A DNA stretch of 64,000 bases, from positions 62,001-126,000 of the forward strand of contig NZ_JAHXBF010000008.1 of the NCBI RefSeq assembly GCF_020103695.1. Direction: 5' to 3'. A model generated the notes under the pieces. It had not been told where the DNA came from, searched no databases, and worked only from the letters and a program-made list of their open reading frames with translations. Positions 8,901-16,719 of this stretch are shown here, piece by piece. Source of the stretch: Hyalangium versicolor. GTDB taxonomy: Bacteria; Myxococcota; Myxococcia; Myxococcales; Myxococcaceae. Position numbers and translations under genes: made by a program. The number at the start of each line of letters is the position of its first letter. Position 1 is the stretch's first letter.

Positions 8901-10600
8901 CGGGCAGCATCGTCACGGTGTTCGTGGATGGCACGGCGGTGAGCACTCTCCCGGCGGATGCCTCGGGCAACTGGAGCTACACGCCGGCCACGGCGCTGGC
9001 GGACGGCGTGCACGCGGTGAAGGCCACGGCCAAGGACGCGGTGGGCAACACCAGTCCGGAGTCCAACACCAACAGCTTCACGGTGGACACCACGGCTCCG
9101 GCCGCACCGGTGGTGACGGCGCCGGCCAATGGCTCGACGACGGCCGACAACACGCCGACCTACAGCGGCACGGCCGAGCCGGGCAGCACCGTCACGGTGA
9201 GCGTGGATGGCACGCCGCTGGGAACCACGACGGCGGATGCCTCGGGGGCCTGGAGCCTCACGCCGGCCACGGTCCTGACGGATGGCCTCCACATGGTGAA
9301 GGCCCGGGCCACGGACGCGGCGGGCAACACCAGCCCCGAGTCCAACACCAATAGCTTCACGGTGGACACCACGGCTCCGGCCGCGCCCGTCGTCGTGACG
9401 CCGGTGGATGGCTCGACGACCGGCGACAACACGCCGACCTATAGCGGCACGGCCGAGCCGGGCAGCACCGTCACGGTGATCGTGGACGGCACGGCGGTGG
9501 GCACCGTTCCGGCGGATGCCTTGGGCAACTGGAGCTACACGCCCGCGGTGGGCCTGTCCAACGGTCTGCACACGGTGGAGGCCACGGCCAAGGACGCGGT
9601 GGGCAACACCAGCCTCCCGTCCAACACCAACAGCTTCACGGTGGACGCCACGATTCCTCCGGCGCCCGTGGTCGTCACCCCGGCGAACGGCTCGGTGACC
9701 AACAACAGGACGCCGCCCATCACTGGCACCGCTGAGGCCAACAACACCGTGACGGTCTACCTGGGCACCGACGAGCTCGGCACCGTCCAGGCGGATGCGA
9801 GCGGGAACTGGACCCTCACGCCGACCACGCCGCTGGCGGACGGCACCTACGAGGCCTATGCGGTGGCCGCCAATGCCGTGGGCAACCTGAGCGGGCGTTC
9901 CAACGTCAACGCCTTCATCGTCGACACCGTGGCGCCGGCCGCTCCGGTGGTGACGAACCCCGCCAACAACTCGGTGACCAATGACAACACGCCGACCATC
10001 TCCGGCACCGCGGAGCCCGGGAGCACGGTGACGGTGAGCCTCAACGGCACAGAGGTGGGGACTGCCACCACGGACGCGGCGGGCAACTGGTCGCTCGTGC
10101 CTACGACTCCGCTGCAGGATGGTGCCTACATCGCGGTCGCCACGGCCACGGATGACGCGGGCAACACCAGCGGCCCCTCCAATGAGGACCACTTCATCGT
10201 CGACATCACTCCGCCGGACACTCGCATCGACTCCGGACCCGCGGCGCAGACCGAGGACCCGGACGCCACGTTCGACTTCAGCTCGCCCGAGACCGGGGTG
10301 ACCTACGAGTGCAGCCTCGACGGAGCGGCCTTCACGCCGTGCTCGGACCCCGTCACGTTCCAGGACGTCTCGGAGGGCAGCCACACCCTCCAGGTGCGTG
10401 CCCGGGACGGCGCGGGCAACGCGGACCCGACTCCCGCCACGGCGACGTGGAACTACCAGCCGCCTCCGCCTCCGCCTCCGGACTGGGCGCTGCTGGGCAA
10501 CGGTGTGGGCTGCGCCTCCACGGGCGGCAACCCGTCGTCGCTGGCGATGATGGGGCTGGCGGTGCTCTCGGCGCTGCTGGCCCGGAAGCGCCGGCGGTAG
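2996..10600 (+). CDS. agmC: Giant Ig-like repeat surface protein, AgmC-like, MYXO-CTERM
   Basis: A 2534-residue secreted protein. A signal peptide (about 1-27, MKNSSSRN...ALAGE) is followed by an N-terminal beta-rich domain, a strongly glycine-rich segment (about 224-425), then 21 bacterial Ig-like domains of about 93 residues (about 450-2405) of the pattern APVVxTPANGS..DNTPTYSGTAE..STVTVxVDG. A diverged last domain (about 2407-2489) precedes a PPPPPP linker and a MYXO-CTERM tail: GVGCAS, one hydrophobic helix and the basic end RKRRR. Such tails are sorted to the myxobacterial cell surface. Proteins of this build are annotated as adventurous gliding motility protein AgmC in Myxococcus; that name rests on memory of the family, not on a search. 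It follows the OmpA gene by 18 bp. Domain duplication at the DNA level is the main oddity. Confidence 0.85.
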   Translation: MKNSSSRNLIRTALLAVLVCALPALAGEDIYGVGNGHNGALNVSTNNTIINAYARVTAPLAPGATTLTVSTTSGFGVNDVVMIIQTTGIVPEPASGGPTSIDLSSDLVGRFELARLSGVAGTTMTMTQPLLYSYAATFTQVVRVPEYTDVTVGSGSLIARSWDGSTGGILAFLATGTVTVNGTISVTSRGFRGGQFAQDTSAANNCSALDEAAPKGAQKGEGIAASRYGPAQTGRGRVANGAGGGVCFKSGGGGGGNGGVGGDGGNSADGPRAVGGQGGALLTYPAATRLTLGGGGGPSHITSTATAAGGQGGGVIFIRAKNLTAISGSILADGFFSQDSTQDGGGGGGGGGTIHMRFSGTASCTPSKVHAFGGQGGSTNQTAGPGGGGGGGRVVFQACGGAPLCPLGTANVIGGFSGVQTAAGGDPYGATAGGNGAYTLLADCYSPLTAPVVVTPANGSSTNDNTPTYTGTLALPYPAGTEVIIYVDGVELTRVTPDSSGNWSFTQPTSLAEGTHNVNAVAINTAQNLQSSPSSTNFFSVDSTPPPAPVVTAPANGSTTKDSTPDYTGTAEPNSTVTVIVDGVVVGTTTANASGNWTFTPTTPLADGPHTVKARATDSAGNTGSDSNTNTFTVDTVPPAAPVVITPANGSRTNDNTPTYSGTAEPGTTVTVIVDGTPVGTTTANASGNWSYTPATALADGVHSVSATAADAVGNVSPQSNTNTFTVDTTPPVAPVVVTPANGSRTNDNTPTYSGTAEANSTVTVFVDGASVGTVTADASGNWSYTPTTPLADGAHSVKARATDVAGNTSVDSNTNTFTVDTTPPPAPVVIAPANGSTTSDSTPTYSGTAEANSTVTVFVDGTAVGTATADASGNWSYTPTTPLADGSHTVKARATDVAGNTSTDSNTNTFTVDTTPPAAPVVIAPANGSTTNDNTPTYSGTAEANSTVTVIVDGTTVGTVTANASGNWSYTPATPLADGSHTVKARATDAQGNTGPDSNTNTFTVDTTPPAAPVVVTPANGSRTSDNTPTYSGTAEANSTVTVFVDGTAVGTATADASGNWSYTPATPLADGAHTVKARATDVAGNTSVDSNTNTFTVDTTPPAAPVVVAPANGSTTSDNTPTYSGTAEPGSTVTVFVDGTAVGTATADASGNWSYTPATPLADGAHTVKARATDAQGNTGPDSNTNTFTVDTTPPVAPVVVTPANGSRTNDSTPTYSGTAEPGSTVAVFVDGTAVGTATADASGNWSYTPTTPLADGSHTVKARATDVAGNTSVDSNTNTFTVDTTPPAAPVVVTPANGSTTSDNTPTYSGTAEANSTVTVFVDGTSVGTATADASGNWSFTPTTSLTDGVHSVRARATDAVGNTSTDSNTNTFTVDTTPPAAPVVITPANGSTTNDNTPTYSGTAEANSTVTVIVDGTTVGTTTANASGAWSYTPTTPLADGSHTVKARATDAQGNTGPDSNTNTFTVDTTPPAAPVVVTPANGSTTSDTTPTYSGTAEPGSTVTVFVDGTSVGTTTADASGNWNYTPTTPLADGSHTVRARATDATGNTSTDSNTNTFTVDTTAPSAAVVTAPPNGATTSDNTPTYTGTAEPGSTVTVFVDGTAVGTTTANASGNWTYTQTTALPDGQHNVKARATDAQGNTGPDSNTNTFTVDTTPPPAPVVLTPANGSTTSENTPTYSGTGEGGNIVTVIVDGTAVGTAGVSLSTGTWSFTPTTPLADGVHTVKATAVDVVGHTSPESNTNTFTVDTTAPAAPVVTAPANGSTTNDNTPAYAGTAEANSTVTVIVDGTPVGTTTANASGAWSFTPITALADGVHSVKAKATDAAGNTGPESNTNSFTVDTTAPAAPVVTAPANGSTTGDNTPTYAGTAEANSTVTVIVDGTPVGTTTADASGAWSFTSTAGLPNGLHTVKATATDAAGNTGPESNTNSFTVDTDVPDAPVVLTPANGSITSDNTPTYSGTAEPGSIVTVFVDGTAVSTLPADASGNWSYTPATALADGVHAVKATAKDAVGNTSPESNTNSFTVDTTAPAAPVVTAPANGSTTADNTPTYSGTAEPGSTVTVSVDGTPLGTTTADASGAWSLTPATVLTDGLHMVKARATDAAGNTSPESNTNSFTVDTTAPAAPVVVTPVDGSTTGDNTPTYSGTAEPGSTVTVIVDGTAVGTVPADALGNWSYTPAVGLSNGLHTVEATAKDAVGNTSLPSNTNSFTVDATIPPAPVVVTPANGSVTNNRTPPITGTAEANNTVTVYLGTDELGTVQADASGNWTLTPTTPLADGTYEAYAVAANAVGNLSGRSNVNAFIVDTVAPAAPVVTNPANNSVTNDNTPTISGTAEPGSTVTVSLNGTEVGTATTDAAGNWSLVPTTPLQDGAYIAVATATDDAGNTSGPSNEDHFIVDITPPDTRIDSGPAAQTEDPDATFDFSSPETGVTYECSLDGAAFTPCSDPVTFQDVSEGSHTLQVRARDGAGNADPTPATATWNYQPPPPPPPDWALLGNGVGCASTGGNPSSLAMMGLAVLSALLARKRRR
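4340..10205 (+). repeat. Array of 21 tandem ~279-bp Ig-domain repeats
   Basis: The coding array has a period of about 279 bp (93 codons), and (10205-4340)/279 gives 21 units. Units in the 4900-7700 part are the most alike, with long identical stretches such as the coding for NTNTFTVDTTPP; the edges (first, last two) are diverged. This is the usual signature of internal unequal recombination, and assemblies from short reads may collapse it. It is a protein repeat, not a CRISPR or satellite array, because the reading frame is open throughout and there are no unique spacers. Confidence 0.9.
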
Positions 10601-10640
10601 GCAGCAGGAGCGGGGCTCTCCAACGGCGGCGACCCGGACT

Positions 10641-11804
10641 TCAGCGGGCCGCCGCTTCGGACAGCAGCCGCACGTTGAGTGCGGCATTCCCGAAGAACTG
10701 GGTGTTGTTCCCGACGGGGTGGAAGTCCAACCGGTGCTGGAGCTCGGCGTCGTAGCGGCCGAGCTTCATGAAGCCGTCGTTGAACCAGCCATCTCCCTCG
10801 CCCGAGCCGTCCACGTACTGGGCGTACTGGTCGGCGGCCGGCCAGATGACGGAGTCGAGCGTCACGGTGAGGGCGCGCACGTCGTCATCCGTCCACTCCA
10901 TTCCCGCATCCCGCGCCTCGATGATGAAGCCGACCACGCCGTTGCCGTGGGCCACGTCCTGGCCCGGCCGGGAGTGGGAACCCCACCTGTCATTCCAGAA
11001 GGCGGCCCCCGCGTTGACGGGGCTGGTGACCACCTGGGCCCGCAGGGAGGAATCGACGTTCGGCAGGCTCCGGTTGATGTTGTTGAAGACCTCCAGGTAC
11101 CAGGCCCTGCGGTTCGCATCCGGCGTGATGAGGTGCAGGTTCATCGCGATCGCGGCCCAGTGCGAGGCCATGTGCGTGTTGGCCCGGTAGACGTAGCTGT
11201 TCGCCCCGCGCACATACCATTTCTCGAAGATGTCCTTCTCCGAGAACTCCAGCAGCCGGTGGTACTGCCCGCGATACTTGCCTTCGTAGAGCGCGGGCGT
11301 CTCGCGGATGACGCGCAGCAGGCGGCTCACGTAGCGCCAGCAATAGCTCTCGTTGAGCGCCACCTCCTGCCCTGGCGTGTCCGGGTTCTCGGAGGCCCAG
11401 CCCCGGTACGTGTCCTTGAACTGGCTGTCGGGGAGAGACCAGGAGTCCCGGGCCGAGTTGACGAGGTGGGTGACGTAGAGCAGCGCTCGGTCGAGGTACT
11501 GAACCTTCCCCGTGGCCCGGTACATGGCGGTGTTGCCATCGATGCCGTACGCGAGGGTGTAGAACTGCGCGCTGTCGAGCGAGGTGCTCATGGGCAGGAA
11601 GCTCATCCTGTGCTCATCGTCCCAGTTGCCCAGGAAGAGCATCTCCCAGTCGTAAACGGAGCGGAGCCCGGGAGGCGTGGGCGGGAGCAGCGGCGTCTCA
11701 TCCGACAGGGAACGAGGGACACACGCCGCTCCCGCAAGGAGCGAGAGGAATGTGAGCGCTTCCCTGCGAGTACGACGATTGCTTCCGCGACAGGAGTCCA
11801 CCAT
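10641..11804 (-). CDS. Tat-type lipoprotein of unknown function
   Basis: A 387-residue protein convergent with the AgmC-like gene. I chose the ATG at 11804 (AGGACG upstream) over the longer in-frame start because it opens directly on an export signal: RRTRREALTFL matches the twin-arginine pattern, and LLAGAAC is a lipobox. The mature part is rich in Trp, Tyr and His (DVAHGNG, GDGWFNDGFMKLGRYDAEL) and appears all-helical with repeated helix pairs, which resembles the alpha/alpha-toroid fold of polysaccharide lyases and glycoside hydrolases. I do not recognise a family and make no catalytic claim. Tat export suggests that it folds, possibly with a cofactor, before export. Confidence 0.75.
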   Translation of the reverse strand: MVDSCRGSNRRTRREALTFLSLLAGAACVPRSLSDETPLLPPTPPGLRSVYDWEMLFLGNWDDEHRMSFLPMSTSLDSAQFYTLAYGIDGNTAMYRATGKVQYLDRALLYVTHLVNSARDSWSLPDSQFKDTYRGWASENPDTPGQEVALNESYCWRYVSRLLRVIRETPALYEGKYRGQYHRLLEFSEKDIFEKWYVRGANSYVYRANTHMASHWAAIAMNLHLITPDANRRAWYLEVFNNINRSLPNVDSSLRAQVVTSPVNAGAAFWNDRWGSHSRPGQDVAHGNGVVGFIIEARDAGMEWTDDDVRALTVTLDSVIWPAADQYAQYVDGSGEGDGWFNDGFMKLGRYDAELQHRLDFHPVGNNTQFFGNAALNVRLLSEAAAR

Positions 11805-11972
11805 GACGACCGTCCTGGAAGGAGGCATTGGCCACCGGCCCGGGTGGAAACTCTTACGGGGCACGCGAGAGGGCACAAGCCATTGTGTGAGGGGTGTCTC
11901 GCGGATCACGGAGCCCCCGATCCCTGAGGCAGGTTGAACTTCAGCGTTCGGAGGTCAACCTTCCGTGCTCTC

Positions 11973-13178
11973 ATGAGAATTGTCTGTGTTGGTGCGGGCC
12001 CCGCCGGTCTGTATTTCTCGATCCTGGCGAAGCTGTCGAACAGGAACCACGAAGTCATCGTGGTGGAGCGCAATCCCCCGGGAGTGACGTACGGGTGGGG
12101 AGTCGTGTTCTGGGAGGATCTCCTGGACGATCTCTACCGGAGCGATCCGGAGAGCGCGCGGGCCATCGAGAGAGCGGCCGCCGGCTGGGATACGCAGGAG
12201 ATCCACCTTCGAGGCCAGCAGGTGGCCCATGTGGGCCGCTATGCGTTCAGCATGGGGCGCGAGCGTCTGCTGGACATCCTGCTCGATCGGGCGAAGAGCC
12301 TCGGGGTGAACGTCCAGTTCCAACGCAAGGTCGAGGATCTGTCCGAGTTCTCGGGCTCATCGCTGATCGTCGCCTGCGATGGGGCCAACAGCCGGATCCG
12401 CCAGCTCCACGGCAATCCCTTCCACACCCACGTGGAGCAGGGGAAGGCCCGCTACATCTGGCTGGGCACCGACAAGGTGTTCAACAAGTTCACGTTCGCC
12501 TTCGAGGAGACCCCGGCGGGCTGGATCTGGTTCCATGCCTACCGCTTCAACGACGAGGCCAGCACCTGCATCGTCGAGTGCCCGCCGGAGACCTGGGAGG
12601 GGCTGGGCTTCGGCCAGTTGGGGCCTGATGAGACGCTCCGGTGCCTGGAGGGCATCTTCAAGCGCCACCTGGAGGGCCATTCACTGATGATCCAGAAGCG
12701 GGGTGACGGCACGACGCAGTGGCTCAACTTCAAGCGCGTCACCAACGCGCGATGGAGCCATGGCAATGTCGTGCTGATGGGCGATGCCGCCCACACCACC
12801 CACTTCTCGATCGGCTCGGGGACGAAGCTGGCCATCCAGGATGCGATCGGACTGGCCAGGAAGCTGTGCGCCGCGGCGAGCCTCCCCGCGGCGCTCGTGG
12901 AGTATGAGCAGGAACGGCGCACCGCGCTGACTTCGCTGCAGAGCGCGGCACGCCTCAGCGCCAGGTGGTTCGAGAACGTCCCGCGCCATGTTGATCAACA
13001 CGCGGTGGATTTCGCCTGGGCGCTGCTGAACCGCCGGGGAGTCCCGCAACGGTGGCGTTACCTCCTTCACCTGGCCAGCCAGGATGCGGCGGTGAGAGAC
13101 ATGCTGCGCTGGGGCCATTCCGCCAGGGGATGGGTGCGGTCACGCCTCAGGCCCAGGGCTTCCGCCGCCCCGGGGTGA
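11973..13178 (+). CDS. FAD-dependent aromatic-ring-type monooxygenase
   Basis: A 401-residue flavoprotein. The ATG at 11973 starts MRIVCVGAGPAGL, the canonical beta1-GxGxxG dinucleotide fold at the extreme N-terminus, so it is preferred over the upstream TTG at 11934. A second FAD motif is GNVVLMGDAAHTTHFSIGSG (about 265-284), the GD motif of class A flavin hydroxylases, and VACDGANSRIR (about 130) is the middle DG motif. The family uses NAD(P)H and O2 to hydroxylate aromatic or CoA-bound aromatic substrates; the sequence most resembles the N-terminal half of salicylyl-CoA/anthraniloyl-CoA hydroxylases, which is inference. It stands alone, divergent from the lipoprotein, with no degradation genes beside it. 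Confidence 0.85.
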   Translation: MRIVCVGAGPAGLYFSILAKLSNRNHEVIVVERNPPGVTYGWGVVFWEDLLDDLYRSDPESARAIERAAAGWDTQEIHLRGQQVAHVGRYAFSMGRERLLDILLDRAKSLGVNVQFQRKVEDLSEFSGSSLIVACDGANSRIRQLHGNPFHTHVEQGKARYIWLGTDKVFNKFTFAFEETPAGWIWFHAYRFNDEASTCIVECPPETWEGLGFGQLGPDETLRCLEGIFKRHLEGHSLMIQKRGDGTTQWLNFKRVTNARWSHGNVVLMGDAAHTTHFSIGSGTKLAIQDAIGLARKLCAAASLPAALVEYEQERRTALTSLQSAARLSARWFENVPRHVDQHAVDFAWALLNRRGVPQRWRYLLHLASQDAAVRDMLRWGHSARGWVRSRLRPRASAAPG

Positions 13179-13251
13179 AGCCGGGACTGCGGCGCTCAAC
13201 TGCCTCCCTGCCCTGGGTTGCACCCCGTGCGCGAGCACCCCTGACTTTATG

Positions 13252-13267
13252 ACCCCACGGGGGTGTT
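13252..13267 (+). terminator. Possible weak hairpin terminator ACCCC-ACG-GGGGT
   Basis: A 5-bp perfect stem with a 3-nt loop followed by GTTT, 74 bp after the monooxygenase stop. The T-run is short, so it is only a weak candidate. Confidence 0.25.
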
Positions 13268-13322
13268 TCACCTTCGTCATGGTTACGCGGCAGGAAGGGC
13301 TGGGCCACGGGGTGAGGCACGC

Positions 13323-15743
13323 ATGGCGACCGCTGATATGCATGGAAGTGAGGCACTGCAAGATGCCCCCCCTCCTGCGGAGACCGCTCATACGGTCATT
13401 CCCCCCTTTCCCGAGATCCTCCTGCAGGTGGGCTCCAGCCTCCACGCCGCGTTGATCATTGATCACCGCAAGCGCATCGCCCGGGTGGATGAGACGTTGA
13501 GGCTCGCCAGCGATTGGGAGGGCAAGGCCGTCGAAGGACGCTCCACCAAGGAGGTGCTCGGTACGCTCCCCTGGCTCCAGGAGGCACTCGACATCGCTCT
13601 CACTGGCAGACCGGCAGTAGGCTCGATGGATGGGGTGAAGGCCCTCATCCTTCCCGTCTTCGGAGCAGAGGGCCGGATCCTGGGGGCCTGTGCCTGCATG
13701 AGCGCGGCCGAGGACTCGAACGCCGCGCCTGCTGCCCGTGAGGATCTGGCCCTGGAGCTCGCCCGGACCCACCAGCGGTGCGTGGAGCTGGAGCGCAGCG
13801 TCGCGATGCTGCGCTCCACGTTCGACACGAGCACGGATGGCGTGCTCGTGGTGGGCAGGAACATGCGGATCACCGCCTTCAACAAGAAGTTCCAGCAGCT
13901 CTGGAGGCTGCCTGAGGAGTTCCTGCAGGAGGGGGTGGACGCCCAGAAGACCCTCGTGTGCGCGATCGGCCTCGTCAAGGATCCCGAGCGCTTCACCGCA
14001 CGGATTCGCGAGATGTATGCGGATCCCGAGCAGGAAGGGGTCGACCTCGTCGAACTCCACAATGGAATCCTCCTGGAGCGCAACACGTGGCCCCAACGGG
14101 TGGGGGGCATCATCGTCGGCCGCATCTGGAGCTATCGCGACGTCACGGCGGAGCGCCGGGCCCGGGAGAAGCTGGAGCAGACAGTCTCTTTGCTCCGCGC
14201 CACGTTCGACTCCACCGCGGACGGCGTGGTGGCGGTGGACGTGGAGCGGCGGATCAGCGCCTACAACAAGCGATTCCAGCAGCTCTGGGGGCTGCCCGAC
14301 GACGTGCTGCTGACGGGCGTGGACGCCATGCAGGCGGTCGTCGCCGCCGCTCCCCGGGTGAAGAACCCGGCGCAGTTCGTCGCGCGGCTCCAGGAGATGT
14401 TCCTGATCTCCGACCAGGAGTATGTCGACACGGTCGAGTTCCGCGACGGATGCATTCTCGAGCGCACGTCGCTGCCCCAACGGATGGGAGACACCATCAT
14501 CGGCCGTGTGTGGAGCTACCGGGACGTGACGGAGGAGCGCCGCGCCAAGGAAGCGCAGGAGCGGTTGCTGGAGGCCGAGCAGCGAGCGCGAGCGCAAATG
14601 GCGGAGTCCCTCGCCCTGCTCGATACCTTCCTGAACAACACGCCCATCGGCATGGGCTTCCTGGACCGGGATCTGCGCTACATCCGGATCAACGACGCAC
14701 TGGCCTCGCTCCATGGCCATACCCGTGAGCAGGAGCTGGGCCGGACGCTCCGCGAGGTAGCGCCCTCCGTGGCGCTCTCCGTTGAGCCACTCATGCGTCG
14801 GGTCCTGGAAACGAGCGAGCCGCTCATCGGACTGGAACTGACGGTAGAGGTACCGGCGACACCGGGACTGGTGCGCTCCTGGCGTGTCAGCTACTACCCC
14901 ATCCGGACCCCGCTCGACGGGCTCGTGGGCGTGGGCGCCGTGGTGGTCGAGGTGACGGCGGAGCGCCGCGCGCAGCAGGAGCGTGAGCGGCTATTGCACG
15001 AGGCCCATGAGGCCATTCGGATCCGGGACGACTTCCTCTCCATCGCTTCGCACGAGCTGAAGACTCCCCTCACGCCCCTCAAGCTCCACCTGCAGATGCT
15101 CAAGCAGCGGTGCGACTCCGGGCAGCCCATTCCACCCCACCTCGCGGACAAGGCGCTCTCCCAGGTGGCCCGGCTCTCGGGGCTGATCTCCGATCTGCTG
15201 GATGCCTCGCAGGTGGAGGTGGGACAGCTCGCGGTGTGGCGCGAGCCCTTGCCCCTCCGGGAGCTCGTACGCGAGGTGCTGGCGGACTTCCGGCCCGCTT
15301 GCACCCACCATACGCTCGAGTACGAGGAGAGCCCGGAAGAGCTGATCATCGAGGGGGACCGGGGACGGATCTCCCAGGTGCTGACGAACCTGCTGGACAA
15401 CGCCCTCAAGTATAGCCCCCTGGGCGGCCCCATCCGCGTGGCGCTCACTCGGGATGGGGCCGAGGCGCTCATCTCCGTCTCGGACGCCGGAATCGGTATC
15501 CCGGCGGATCAGCAGGTGCATCTCTTCGAGCGCTTCTTCCGGGCGCGCAACGCGCCCATCTCGGGGTTTGGAGGGCTGGGCCTGGGGCTCTACATCTGCC
15601 GGGACATCGTCGGCCGCCATGGAGGCCGCATCTGGGTGGAGAGCGAGCTGAGCCTCGGCTCCACCTTCCGCTTCACCCTTCCCCTGTTTCAAGCGACGCG
15701 CAACACCACCGCGGTGATGTTGTCGCTGCCCCCGGCCTCATAG
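13323..15743 (+). CDS. Soluble multi-PAS sensor histidine kinase
   Basis: An 806-residue cytoplasmic kinase with no membrane segment. From the N-terminus: a PAS-like region (about 35-125), two tandem PAS domains that are clear duplicates (about 160-270 and 292-410; both contain DGV...FQQLW.LP and the tail RxWSYRDVT.ERRA), a fourth PAS (about 425-545, NTPIGMGFLDRDLRY), HisKA with phospho-acceptor His577 in SHELKTPLTPL, and an HATPase_c domain (DAGIGIP, GLGLGLYICRDI). No receiver domain is present, so it should pass phosphate to a separate regulator; none is encoded next to it. The ATG at 13323 is chosen because it follows GTGAGG. Its last 55 bp overlap the 3' end of the PP2C gene on the other strand. 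Confidence 0.9.
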   Translation: MATADMHGSEALQDAPPPAETAHTVIPPFPEILLQVGSSLHAALIIDHRKRIARVDETLRLASDWEGKAVEGRSTKEVLGTLPWLQEALDIALTGRPAVGSMDGVKALILPVFGAEGRILGACACMSAAEDSNAAPAAREDLALELARTHQRCVELERSVAMLRSTFDTSTDGVLVVGRNMRITAFNKKFQQLWRLPEEFLQEGVDAQKTLVCAIGLVKDPERFTARIREMYADPEQEGVDLVELHNGILLERNTWPQRVGGIIVGRIWSYRDVTAERRAREKLEQTVSLLRATFDSTADGVVAVDVERRISAYNKRFQQLWGLPDDVLLTGVDAMQAVVAAAPRVKNPAQFVARLQEMFLISDQEYVDTVEFRDGCILERTSLPQRMGDTIIGRVWSYRDVTEERRAKEAQERLLEAEQRARAQMAESLALLDTFLNNTPIGMGFLDRDLRYIRINDALASLHGHTREQELGRTLREVAPSVALSVEPLMRRVLETSEPLIGLELTVEVPATPGLVRSWRVSYYPIRTPLDGLVGVGAVVVEVTAERRAQQERERLLHEAHEAIRIRDDFLSIASHELKTPLTPLKLHLQMLKQRCDSGQPIPPHLADKALSQVARLSGLISDLLDASQVEVGQLAVWREPLPLRELVREVLADFRPACTHHTLEYEESPEELIIEGDRGRISQVLTNLLDNALKYSPLGGPIRVALTRDGAEALISVSDAGIGIPADQQVHLFERFFRARNAPISGFGGLGLGLYICRDIVGRHGGRIWVESELSLGSTFRFTLPLFQATRNTTAVMLSLPPAS

Positions 15744-16429
15744 GCGCCAGAGACGAGGGCTTCGCAAGCCTCGGAGACAGTGCCTGAAGACAGTCGAGCG
15801 ATGAGCCCCTCCATGCCGAGTGGCTCATACAGTCCGTCCGAGCACAGCAGGTACACGTCTCCCGGTCGCAACTCCAGTGCCTGCACCGCCGGGTCCGCAC
15901 GCTCGGTGCCCAGCGCGCGCGTGATGATGTGACCGAAGGCGCTCTGCTTTCGGGGGGGCGGCTCAAGGCCGGCCGCGCGCATCTCCTCCATCACCGAGTG
16001 GTCTCGCGTGAGCGCTTCGAGCTGCCCGCCGCGCAGCCGGTACAGCCGGCTGTCTCCCACGTGAGCCACCGCCGCGCCCTGCCTTCCTACGGCCAGGGCT
16101 ACCACGGTGGAGCCCATCTCCTTCAAGGGCCCCACGCGCCGGGAGACCACCGCGCGCTGTGCCAGCGCCGTGCAGGCCTCCAGCAGATTCTCCTCCGCGC
16201 TGAGCCGCCGATCCGGCTTGTGCGGCCAGGTGGCCTCGGCGTCGCGTACCAGACGCTCCTTGAACGTCGTGAAGGCTTCCACCACGCATTGGCTGGCGAC
16301 CTCTCCTCCTTCCTGGCCACCGACTCCATCCGCCACGACGAACAAGCCCAGCTCCGGCCGCACGCAATACGCATCCTCGTTCTGGGACCGCCGCCCGATG
16401 TGAGTGAGTCCCGCGCTCTCGATTTGCAT
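15689..16429 (-). CDS. PP2C-type Ser/Thr protein phosphatase
   Basis: A 246-residue protein with the full set of PP2C metal-binding motifs: NEDAY (17-21), VADGVGGxxGG (32-42), GSTVVA, HVGDSRLYRL, SDGL and GGSDNITAVV near the C-terminus. It should remove phosphate from Ser/Thr with Mn/Mg and so oppose the Hanks kinases in this genome. The ATG is supported by GGAGGA 5-6 nt upstream. There is no membrane segment. It is convergent with, and overlaps by 55 bp, the PAS histidine kinase, and is divergent from the next histidine kinase. No cognate kinase gene is adjacent. Confidence 0.93.
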   Translation of the reverse strand: MQIESAGLTHIGRRSQNEDAYCVRPELGLFVVADGVGGQEGGEVASQCVVEAFTTFKERLVRDAEATWPHKPDRRLSAEENLLEACTALAQRAVVSRRVGPLKEMGSTVVALAVGRQGAAVAHVGDSRLYRLRGGQLEALTRDHSVMEEMRAAGLEPPPRKQSAFGHIITRALGTERADPAVQALELRPGDVYLLCSDGLYEPLGMEGLIARLSSGTVSEACEALVSGAYEAGGSDNITAVVLRVA

Positions 16430-16677
16430 CTCGTCCTCCTTGTTCCCTCAGGAAGAGCAAGCGGACGGCCACCTCCAAGCCCGCGAAAACACAGGGACAT
16501 TTGGGGTCTCTACACCCCAGGTCGAGGCTTGGGAGGTACCTGGAGTGGGGGCGCTTCTCCCCACCCTGGCCGCGAGGCGAAACGGCGGTGGGCGGACGTG
16601 CACTCATGGGGCGCGACGTGGGCTCGTCTCTCGGCCGGTGGCGGGGGTGCTTGGGTCGGGCACGGCGGATCTTGATA

Positions 16678-16700
16678 AGGAGTTCTGGTAGAAAACTCCT
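16678..16700. promoter_or_regulatory. Inverted repeat AGGAGTT-N9-AACTCCT upstream of histidine kinase
   Basis: A perfect 7-bp inverted repeat sits 20 bp before the earliest GTG start of the PAS-PAS-GAF kinase, in the 290-bp divergent gap with the PP2C gene. It may be an operator or a leader hairpin. TTGATA, a good -35 hexamer, immediately precedes it at 16673-16678. Nothing else recognisable lies in the 16430-16719 gap. Confidence 0.3.
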
Positions 16701-16719
16701 GTAGTGCACTCTGAATGGG

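Noticed and set aside
4340..10205. Regular repeats as a possible CRISPR or satellite array
   Set aside because: Units are 279 bp, in frame, and translate to Ig domains without unique spacers.
3476..10687. 2403-codon open frame antisense to the Ig-repeat gene
   Set aside because: It is Arg/His-rich and mirrors the repeat codon by codon; high GC and the repeat keep it free of stops. No domain or ribosome site supports it.
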